Shown here in pieces: positions 56,947 to 64,000 of a DNA stretch of 64,000 nt (position 1 is the first letter of the stretch; each line of letters begins with the position of its first letter). Made by a program: the position numbers and the translations under genes. The notes under the pieces are model-generated. The model saw only the letters and a program-made list of their open reading frames with translations, was not told the origin of the DNA and ran no database searches. The stretch is from Toxorhynchites rutilus septentrionalis (lineage: Eukaryota; Arthropoda; Insecta; Diptera; Culicidae): the NCBI RefSeq assembly GCF_029784135.1, contig NC_073746.1:231496024-231560023 (forward strand). Reading direction: 5' to 3'.

Positions 56947-59898
56947 TCAGGCGTTATCCGCATGCTGGTCGGTCCTCCACTTCCGCTGTAGCTCGGACAT
57001 GATATGTACGATTGCACTGTTTACTGCGTTCCAGGTGCCCTCGTCACGACACATTTCCTCCACGATGTTCCCAGCATGAAGGGTAGGCAGACCCTCACGC
57101 ACTGTGGTAAATCTGGGACATTCGAATACGATGTGTTCCGGTGTTTCCTCCACATTTCCACACTCCGGACAAAGAGGCGATCTTGCGTGTCCGAACCGGT
57201 GCAGATACTGCCTGAAGCAGCCATGACCAGACAAAAACTGCGTTAGATGGAAATTTACCTCTCCGTGTTTCCTGTTCACCCAGCCCATTAGTGTCGGTAT
57301 GAGCCTGTGCGTCCACCTGCCGTTTTGCGCGGCACTCCACTCTTGCTGCCACCTAGCCATCGACTCCGCCCTCATTAGCTTCCGGATTCCTCTGGTTCCC
57401 CTCCTCCTATAGCACTCGCTGTCCTCCGCCAAGATGATGTCTATGGGGACCAACCTGGCTATGACGTAGACCGCTTCTGTTGACACGGTTCTGTACGCAC
57501 TCGCGACTCGCATCGCCATGAGCCGGTACGTACTATTCAGCCTCTTCGTGTTCCGCTGAGTTTCTAACGCCGCGATCCAGGCTGGACCACCGTAACGTAG
57601 TGTCGATGAGGAGACACTAGCCAAGAGGTGCCTCTTGCTGCTGCTTGGGCCAAAGTTGTTGGGCATGATTCGTGTCAGTGCATTGATTGCCTTCGTTGCA
57701 TTTTTACAAGCGTAGTCGACGTGACTGTTGAAGTTCAGTCGATCATCGATTTGCACCCCCAGGTATTTTAGGTCTCGCTTCGAGGTTATCGAGTGCTCTC
57801 CAATTGTGATTTCTGCACGTTGCACCGCCCTGCGGTTGCTGACAATCAGCATTTCCGTCTTGTGGTGGGCTATCTGCAGTTTCACACTTTGCATCCACCT
57901 TCCGATCATGTCTATCGACTCGGTCGCGAGCATTTCGACCCGTTCCAAAGATTCCCCTGTCGCGAGAATAACGATGTCATCCGCGAAGCCAATGATCTCC
58001 ACACCTCTGGGCAGATTCAGTTTTAGTACACCATCGTACATACTGTTCCAGAGCGATGGGCCCAGGATAGAGCCCTGCGGAACTCCCGCCGTAGTTTTAA
58101 TCTGCGCCTGGCCCGTGTTTGTCTCGTACACCAGCACACGGTTCTCGAAGTAGCTTCTCAGTATTCTACATAGGTAGTCTGGGACTTTCATCGTGTGGAG
58201 CGCAGTCGCGATGGCCTCCCAGCTGGCACTATTGAACGCGTTCTTAACGTCGATCGTTATCACTGCGCAGTATCGATTTCCTCTGAGCTTCTGTTTGGAT
58301 GCTCTGTTGGCTCTTTCGACCACTATGCGAATGGCATCTACCGTGGATCTCCCTTTCCGAAATCCGAATTGATTATCGGACAGTCCACGAACTCCCTCCG
58401 TGCATTCCGTCAGCCTATTAAGGATGATTCTCTCCAAAAGTTTCCCAAGAGTGTCCAACAGGCATATGGGTCTATACGATGCTGGACCACCCGGCGTCTT
58501 TCCTGGCTTGGGCAGTAGTACTAGCTGTTGTACCTTCCATCGATCCGGAAAGTAGCATTCGTCTAGACACTTCTGCATGGCTGTCCTGAACATATCAGGG
58601 AATGCTAGGACTGCCGCTTTCAAAGCTACGTTGGGGATTCCATCTGGGCCAGGCGCTTTCTTCGTTTTTAGGCGTTTGATAGCTGCAACTAGCTCATCGT
58701 TCGTCACATCTCTGCGTTCGATGCTATCCTCATCCTCTCCATATGGCGTGGGTGGCCAGGTCGTTGGGTCGTGCTGCGGAAATAGCCCTTCCACGATAAT
58801 TTTTAATTTTTCGGGACACATTTCGGAAGGTGTCTTTGGGCCCCTGAGCTTCGCCATCACCATTCGGTAAGCATTGCCCCATGGATTGACGTCCACGTCC
58901 CGACATAACTCCCTGAAGCAATTAGATTTGCTCCGCTTAATCGCCCGTTTAAGAGTGGATCTAGCCTCTCTGAATTCCACTCTCCGCTCTTCTCTGGTGT
59001 CTATGCTTGACCGTTGGAAACGTCTTCTGGCGCTAAGGCAGTTGGCCCGAAGCACGCCAAGTGCCTCGCTCCACCAATAGGCTGGAGGTCGCTTATACCT
59101 GGGTTCCCTTTTTCTTGGCATTGTTATATCACATGCTGTTGCTAGCGTTTCCGTCAGTTCATCCGCGTTCATGTTCAAGACGTCGCTTTCCACGCGTAGT
59201 GCTTCGATGAAAAGGTCCTTGTCAAAGGTTTTTGCCTTCCACCTGCGCGGGCATGTCCTATTTATCCGTACTGCCACGGAGTTTCGTTGGCCAATGGTAT
59301 AACGGATGGCTTGATGATCACTGTGGGTGTATCCTTCACATACCCTCCACCTCATTTTCGTCATTAACGAAGGACTGCAGAAAGTCAAGTCGATGATGGA
59401 CTCTCGACCCTCTCGGCGGAAGGTACTAGTGGTGCCCTCGTTGCACAGGGTAACATCCAACTTGGCTAGAGCTTCTAGTAAACTAGTCCCTCTCGCGTTG
59501 GTGCATCTGCTTCCCCACTCTACTGCCCAAGCATTGAAATCCCCTCCTATAACGACTGGTTTTCGTTCGGCGAGCTCCTCGGTGAGGACATCCAGCATAT
59601 AGTGGAACTGGTCCATCGTCCATCTGGGAGGTGCGTAGCAACTGCAGATAAAAATTCCGTTGATCTTTGTGATCACGAAACCCTCGCGAGACCTCGAAAC
59701 TACCTCCTGAATGGGATATCGGCCCATGACCTGGATGGTGGCCATTCCTACTTTATCCGTCACCCAATTACCGTTACCGGGGGGAACGCGATACGGCTCC
59801 GCGATAATTGCGACATCACATTTTGTTTCTGTCGTTGACTGCCACAACAGTTGCTGTGCGATGTCACAATGGTTGAGATTAATTTGGGTTATCTCCAT
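56947..59898 (-). CDS. R1-clade ORF2 (APE endonuclease and reverse transcriptase), element J
   Basis: 983 residues starting MEITQINLNHCD at the ATG of TGATG (59900-59896). Endonuclease: INLNH, AEPY, GGDFNAW, STFRREGRESIIDLTF, SDHQAI. RT: APGPDGIPN, LLPKPGKTPGGPASYRPI, IDVKNAFNS, GVPQGS, GFADDIV, then CPECGNVEETPEHIVFEC at the C-terminus. All catalytic residues present; no stop or shift. By eye about three quarters of residues match B over the endonuclease. Intact ORFs, A tail and clean duplication make it a candidate active copy. Confidence 0.95.
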   Translation of the reverse strand: MEITQINLNHCDIAQQLLWQSTTETKCDVAIIAEPYRVPPGNGNWVTDKVGMATIQVMGRYPIQEVVSRSREGFVITKINGIFICSCYAPPRWTMDQFHYMLDVLTEELAERKPVVIGGDFNAWAVEWGSRCTNARGTSLLEALAKLDVTLCNEGTTSTFRREGRESIIDLTFCSPSLMTKMRWRVCEGYTHSDHQAIRYTIGQRNSVAVRINRTCPRRWKAKTFDKDLFIEALRVESDVLNMNADELTETLATACDITMPRKREPRYKRPPAYWWSEALGVLRANCLSARRRFQRSSIDTREERRVEFREARSTLKRAIKRSKSNCFRELCRDVDVNPWGNAYRMVMAKLRGPKTPSEMCPEKLKIIVEGLFPQHDPTTWPPTPYGEDEDSIERRDVTNDELVAAIKRLKTKKAPGPDGIPNVALKAAVLAFPDMFRTAMQKCLDECYFPDRWKVQQLVLLPKPGKTPGGPASYRPICLLDTLGKLLERIILNRLTECTEGVRGLSDNQFGFRKGRSTVDAIRIVVERANRASKQKLRGNRYCAVITIDVKNAFNSASWEAIATALHTMKVPDYLCRILRSYFENRVLVYETNTGQAQIKTTAGVPQGSILGPSLWNSMYDGVLKLNLPRGVEIIGFADDIVILATGESLERVEMLATESIDMIGRWMQSVKLQIAHHKTEMLIVSNRRAVQRAEITIGEHSITSKRDLKYLGVQIDDRLNFNSHVDYACKNATKAINALTRIMPNNFGPSSSKRHLLASVSSSTLRYGGPAWIAALETQRNTKRLNSTYRLMAMRVASAYRTVSTEAVYVIARLVPIDIILAEDSECYRRRGTRGIRKLMRAESMARWQQEWSAAQNGRWTHRLIPTLMGWVNRKHGEVNFHLTQFLSGHGCFRQYLHRFGHARSPLCPECGNVEETPEHIVFECPRFTTVREGLPTLHAGNIVEEMCRDEGTWNAVNSAIVHIMSELQRKWRTDQHADNA

Positions 59899-61478
59899 CA
59901 CTGTTGGCTTGCCCTCGCCTGTTTGTACACAGGGCAATTAAAGCCTCCCGTCATATGGTCATTACTGTCCTCTTTTTCGCAGAGCATACACCTTGGTTTT
60001 CCCTTGCAGTCGCTGGCAAAGTGTCCCTCTATTCCGCATTTCCTGCACAGTTTGGATCTATCTGGCCCCAAGCAGCCTTTCGCCAGGTGGCCGAAGTTTA
60101 AACACTTGAAACATCGCTCCAGTTGCTTGGGAACAGGCGGAATGATTCTAAAACGACCCACAGCCCAGCAGACGTTTATACTCTCTAACTTCAGTAACTT
60201 GTTCGCTGCGTCCGTTGAGAGACGAATCGTTGCGGTCTGCGTCCCGCGATACGCCTTTCGTAGTCGGATTTTCATCGGAACTTTGCCCAGGATGTTTTCC
60301 TCCTCCAACTTCTGACGTAGGTCTATCTCGGTGGTGAACAGACTGAGGTTCCTGCATTCTATCGATGCCTCGGAGGATAAGGCCCTTACGTTCGCTCCAT
60401 CGCCGAGAACCCTTTCTACAAGATCCTTGAATGCTGAGCTCCTGATTTCTGGGTCTCTCTTCAGCTCGAACAGCATTTCGCCGTTCTGGGTGCGCCTAGA
60501 CTTCACCACGCTCTCCTCCAGTTTCTTGAGGCCAGGGTCCTCTCGCATTTTTTTAAAGAGATCAGCGTATGATACGTTGCCCTTCGCTTCGACGATGAGT
60601 GCATCGCCTTTGTCTCTCGCCCGCCGAGGATTAGGCTTCTTGTCTTTTGGCCCCTGCCACTTTTCATTCTCTTCCTTATTTTTTTCCACTATTTTCACTT
60701 TTCTCTCCCTCTCTTTTTCTTCGTTCCTTTGTTTTTTCTTGTTTCTTTTCCTAACCGTGCTCCAGTCGTTTCTCTTGCTATCGGTGCTGATCTGGTCATC
60801 GCTGTCACCCAGCTCTTCGCTGTCGCCCTGGGCGGCACTATCGTCTTGATCATCGTTGTCGTGATCGTCCTTGCGTTTTTTGAACATTTCTTCTTCTGCT
60901 GGTGAATCCTTTTTTCTTTTTTCCGAACGGTTTCGACGAATCTTTGGCGTCACCTGTCCAGCTGCAGCTCTTTGCAACGCTTCTGCGAGTGCCTTCTCGG
61001 CGGTTTTCGTCCTTTCGACGAGTCCATCGTGCTCCTTCAAAGCTCGTCCCAAGAGAGATCTTATACCCGACATCCTGGTCTTGATCTCCTTATGCACGTT
61101 GGGTTTGTCCTGCACGAAGGTGTCGAGTTCTTTGACCCTCAACATGATCGTGCTCAGGATGCTATCTCCAGTCAGCCCTCCTTCCTGGGTTAAACTACCG
61201 CTGGACTTTGGCAGGAACAGGGGATTGATCCCCCGACTTTGCTGGGTCTCAGGTATTCCTCCATTACTGCCGCTAGGGCCTGGTGTTTCCACTTGTTTGA
61301 GTATTGGCGATCGCAGAAGCTTTTTACTACGAATGAACGCGTTGGCTTGGTCACCTGTATCCATCATACTCTCTCTTCGTTCTTCGTTGGTTTTGTAGGT
61401 TGTCTCCATTTTGGTTGGGTCCCAACTTCGGGCCGCTATCTCCGCTCGTTGTACATAGTCGCCTTTTTGTGATCCCAT
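59898..61478 (-). CDS. R1-clade ORF1 (Gag-like), element J
   Basis: 526 residues from ATG 61478 or 503 from ATG 61409 (METTYKTNEE). The first 23 codons encode YVQRAEIAARSWDP, a peptide also encoded in the leader of G, so whether they are translated is open. Order: SKKLLRSP motif, helical region (VQDKPNVHKEIKTRMSGIRSLL), acidic and basic low-complexity stretch (DDHDNDDQDD, KKKQRNEEKERERK), conserved ALIVEAKGNVSYADLF domain, and three zinc knuckles: CFKCLNFGHLAKGC, CRKCGIEGHFASDC, CMLCEKEDSNDH...C. RNA-binding RNP protein. Stop overlaps the ORF2 start as TGATG. Confidence 0.93.
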   Translation of the reverse strand: MGSQKGDYVQRAEIAARSWDPTKMETTYKTNEERRESMMDTGDQANAFIRSKKLLRSPILKQVETPGPSGSNGGIPETQQSRGINPLFLPKSSGSLTQEGGLTGDSILSTIMLRVKELDTFVQDKPNVHKEIKTRMSGIRSLLGRALKEHDGLVERTKTAEKALAEALQRAAAGQVTPKIRRNRSEKRKKDSPAEEEMFKKRKDDHDNDDQDDSAAQGDSEELGDSDDQISTDSKRNDWSTVRKRNKKKQRNEEKERERKVKIVEKNKEENEKWQGPKDKKPNPRRARDKGDALIVEAKGNVSYADLFKKMREDPGLKKLEESVVKSRRTQNGEMLFELKRDPEIRSSAFKDLVERVLGDGANVRALSSEASIECRNLSLFTTEIDLRQKLEEENILGKVPMKIRLRKAYRGTQTATIRLSTDAANKLLKLESINVCWAVGRFRIIPPVPKQLERCFKCLNFGHLAKGCLGPDRSKLCRKCGIEGHFASDCKGKPRCMLCEKEDSNDHMTGGFNCPVYKQARASQQ

Positions 61479-61515
61479 GGTTATCTATGCAAGCAGTGAG
61501 GCCATGCAGGGGTTG

Positions 61516-61540
61516 ACACGGTCCTTCATGGGGACCGTGT
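61516..61540 (-). other. Leader hairpin of element J
   Basis: The same ACACGGTCC/GGACCGTGT stem and ATG-containing loop as in B, C and G. The loop ATG frame closes at a TAG before ORF1, unlike in G. Confidence 0.75.
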
Positions 61541-61999
61541 TCAGAGCCGGATCAGCGCAAGTCAGGAATGTGACATCTGATGCCTAGTACCTAGTGCCAA
61601 GGCCTAGACGAGCATCGAACGTACCCGAAGACTTGCCAAGTTGTTACCGGGACGGGGGCAACCGTACTATTAACCCACACGCCATTTCAGGTAGGTGTCA
61701 CCCTTCCTTACTCAGGGAGCAGAATAGCACGACTGTCGGCTTTTAGCATCGCATGTTATCCGTTTTCGTGTCTTGTCCGTTTTCCATGTCATACCAGTAT
61801 GTCGTAATCAGGATCTTACTGGCGTCGATCCTGATGTGCTCGGCACTCCTCTCGTTGCTCCTGTACACGGTATTTCCCCCGTGCATTCTCCATAGGCTTT
61901 ACCGCGCCCTTACTCGCGTTGTCACCCGATTAGTCGCCTTCTACGACAGGGACAGGGACGTAGACCCGAAGTGCTATTCTAGGCCGGCAGCTCCACGGC

Positions 62000-62655
62000 A
62001 GAGTAGAGAGTAGGTAGAGTAGAGAGTAGAGAGTAGAGAGAGTAGAAAGTAGAGAGTAGAGAGAGTGGAGAGAGTACAGAGTAGAGAGTAGAGAGAGTGG
62101 AGAGAGTACAGAGTAGAGAGTAGAGATAGTAGAGAGTAGAGAGTAGAGAGAGTAGAGAGTAGAGAGAGTAGAGAGTAGAGAGAGTAGAGAGTAGAGAGTA
62201 GAGAGAGTAGAAAGTAGAGAGAGTAGAAAGTAGAGAGAGTAGAAAGTAGAGAGTAGAGAGAGTAGAGAGAGTACAGAGTAGATAGTAGAGATAGTAGAGA
62301 ATAGAGAGAGTAGAGAGTAGAGAGAGTAGAGAGTAGAGAGTGGAGAGAGTAGAGAGTAGAGAGAGTAGAGAGTAGAGACGGTACAGAGTAGAGAGTAGAG
62401 ATAGTAGAGAGTAGGGAGAGTAGAGAGAGTAGAGAGAGTAGAGAATAGAGAGAGTAGAGAGAGTAGAAAGTAGATAGAGTAGACAGTAGATAGATTAGAT
62501 AGAGTAGAGAGAGTAGAGAGTAGAGAGTAGATAATAGAGAGAGTAGAGAGTAAAGAGATTAGAGAAAGTAGAGAGTAGAAAGAGTAGAGAGTAGAGAGTA
62601 GTGAGAGTGGAGAGAAAGTGGAAAGTTTAAAATAAAGAGCAGAGAGTGGAGAGAA
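62000..62655 (+). repeat. (GTAGAGA/GTAGAGAGA)n satellite, block 6
   Basis: Longest uninterrupted block, increasingly degenerate to the right, where it fades into AT-rich DNA. Confidence 0.9.
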
Positions 62656-63717
62656 GAGAGAACAAAGTACAGAGTAGATAGTAGGGAATGGAGAGTAGAG
62701 AGTTGAAATTCAAAGTCAAAATTGGAAGAGCAACAATTGATCGCAGAGAAAGAGTAGATATTCGAGACATAGAGATATTTGGACTAAAAAAGAAACATTG
62801 AATAAAAGAAAAGAAAATAAGTTGCGAGAGTCTGTTTGAGTGCAACAGCAAAGCTATTCCAATGACTTTGCGGTAAACTTATTAAAACATAGAATTGGGC
62901 CGCTAGTCGCATTATGAAAAAAAACAGAACATATCACGAACTAAAATGTTTTTTTTTTTTTGATTTCAGAAATAGTATTCTAATGTCTACTATGTTTGGA
63001 TTCTAGAGCAACTTCATGGAAGTTTGACTTTTGTCAGCAATTGTAATTTTTTTTCACAATTAGGGTGCTGAAAACTTCAGTCGTCTAAAAATAAGATGCA
63101 AGCGGAAAACTTTTCGTCTCAATCTATGTCATACAGAGTCAATTGAATTTATTTTTCAAGTTCATTTTACATGAAAAAAACTTGCAACCTTTTTTCCCAT
63201 GCACTGTCAAATGTTTATCCATCAAAGGAACAAAAGATTGTGTGACTCTGACTTTGTTCGTTTACTTTTTTGGTCGACGTAACGAGAAGTAAAATTGAAT
63301 TGAAATTAAATTTGGAACCCTTCAAAAATACTGAAATTTCAGTTTCTGTTAAAATGTCGGGCCCTTATGATTTTGAACGCTTGCATTGATTTAGGCAAAA
63401 AAAACTAGTTCGTTCATTTCATTTGCTTATTTTTACTTTTAGTAACAACACTTTTCCTATGTAGTGTAATAGTTCACTACATAGGAAAAGTGTTGTAACA
63501 TACATAAACAAAATCTGTCACAGATTTTAAAAATCTTCCCACTTTTCACTTTCCATCTTGGGGATGTGTATTGCAACTGACATTAATTTCACACACAGTT
63601 GATAATATTAACAGAAAATATGTACATTCTACTGTACGTAGAATGCCGTACCAAAGATTTGGTAGCCTATTTTGGTAATCTGTTTTCTGGGTGTAGTTAC
63701 AGCCCCTACCGTACAAA
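62656..63717. other. Unassigned AT-rich sequence
   Basis: No gene or transposon recognised. It holds one perfect inverted repeat (63445-63496). Confidence 0.4.
63445..63496. repeat. Perfect 22-bp inverted repeat with 8-base loop
   Basis: Arms 63445-63466 and 63475-63496 are exact complements (ACAACACTTTTCC... and its reverse), loop TAATAGTT. Pairing does not extend beyond the arms. Confidence 0.85.
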
Positions 63718-64000
63718 CCAGGGGTTAGACATCAATTGAATATAGGCTACCCAAAATCCAAATCAATATGGCGTCATTTGTTTATCAACATATCATTTAC
63801 GAGGATTGAAATCGAAAAATGCGCTGCTTTATTCTAACTGCATGAGCGATTTTCATATTTCGGTTTCACATGGAGGTGTTCACATTTAACATGGAGTTTA
63901 AAGTTAGCCACTATTCGACTATATAACCGGACCGAGTTGTAAACAACAGTAATTGATTGAACCAAAATGTCAGTAAACCGCAGCAATATTGGGTACACTG
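63718..64000 (+). repeat. Unclassified repeat, right copy (no MITE), runs off edge
   Basis: Matches 1819-1994 joined to 3905-4007. It has the unoccupied TAA at 63899-63901 and no insertion. Confidence 0.8.

Larger units (their letters stand above)
55825..61999 (-). mobile_element. R1-clade non-LTR retrotransposon J, full-length
   Basis: Minus strand: 5' GCCGTGGAGCTGCCGG at 61999, a leader, ORF1, ORF2, a long 3' UTR and an A tail (55825-55850). The duplication AGAGTAGAGAGTAGG (15 bp) lies at 55810-55824 and 62000-62014. Proteins differ clearly from B/C, but the last several hundred bases of the 3' UTR are nearly identical to theirs. Both ORFs are open. Confidence 0.95.

Noticed and set aside
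15491..62655. CRISPR array or other prokaryotic system in the repeat arrays
   Set aside because: The arrays have no regular unique spacers, and the surrounding genes are eukaryotic retrotransposons.

Overview
The window looks like repeat-dense intergenic or heterochromatic DNA from an insect, most likely a culicine mosquito. The evidence is R1- and R4-clade non-LTR retrotransposons, Ty3/gypsy remnants, PIF/Harbinger-like and pogo-like MITEs, a tRNA-derived SINE-like unit, degenerate histone H3 copies and short introns. This is inference from family content; no species-diagnostic gene is present. The only candidate host gene is an open frame running off the left edge (1-1190, minus strand).

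Layout. 1-1.2 kb: 5' part of an unidentified host-type gene. 1.5-4.2 kb: a repeat holding a Harbinger-like MITE that itself carries a broken Ty3/gypsy copy with only an integrase reading frame left. 4.3-12.7 kb: nested MITE-type repeats. They include two divergent degenerate histone H3 copies, a pogo-like MITE, and a three-deep nest whose target duplications and empty sites can be read directly. 12.7-15.4 kb: mostly unassigned DNA with a decayed, intron-containing P-element-like transposase. 15.5-30.5 kb: three closely related R1-clade elements (A truncated, B and C nearly complete), with B and C head-to-head as a giant inverted repeat around TG-rich and GTAGAGA-type simple repeats. 30.5-43.2 kb: a SINE-like unit, then three head-to-tail R4/Dong-like elements (D, E, F) with a restriction-like endonuclease; only F is intact over the RT and endonuclease. 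43.2-62.7 kb: a (GTAGAGA/GTAGAGAGA)n landscape interrupted by a full-length R1-clade element (G), a Ty3/gypsy pol element with a truncated 5' LTR, an internal R1 fragment (I), and another full-length R1-clade element (J). 62.7-64 kb: AT-rich DNA ending in a second copy of the repeat seen at 1.8-4.0 kb.

The R1-clade elements have two ORFs: ORF1 with three C-terminal zinc knuckles, and ORF2 with an APE endonuclease, reverse transcriptase and C-terminal CCHC. Stop and start codons overlap between them. Target duplications of 13-15 bp are visible for B, G and J. G and J sit in the GTAGAGA satellite and B in a TG-rich repeat, which points to a simple-repeat-targeting lineage like Waldo/Mino but with an additional purine-rich target. 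Leaders, leader hairpin and 3' hairpins are shared between subfamilies whose proteins have clearly diverged. The R4-like elements are single-ORF, with a C-terminal zinc motif and a PD-D-KY nuclease, and their repeat units are joined poly(A)-to-5' end.
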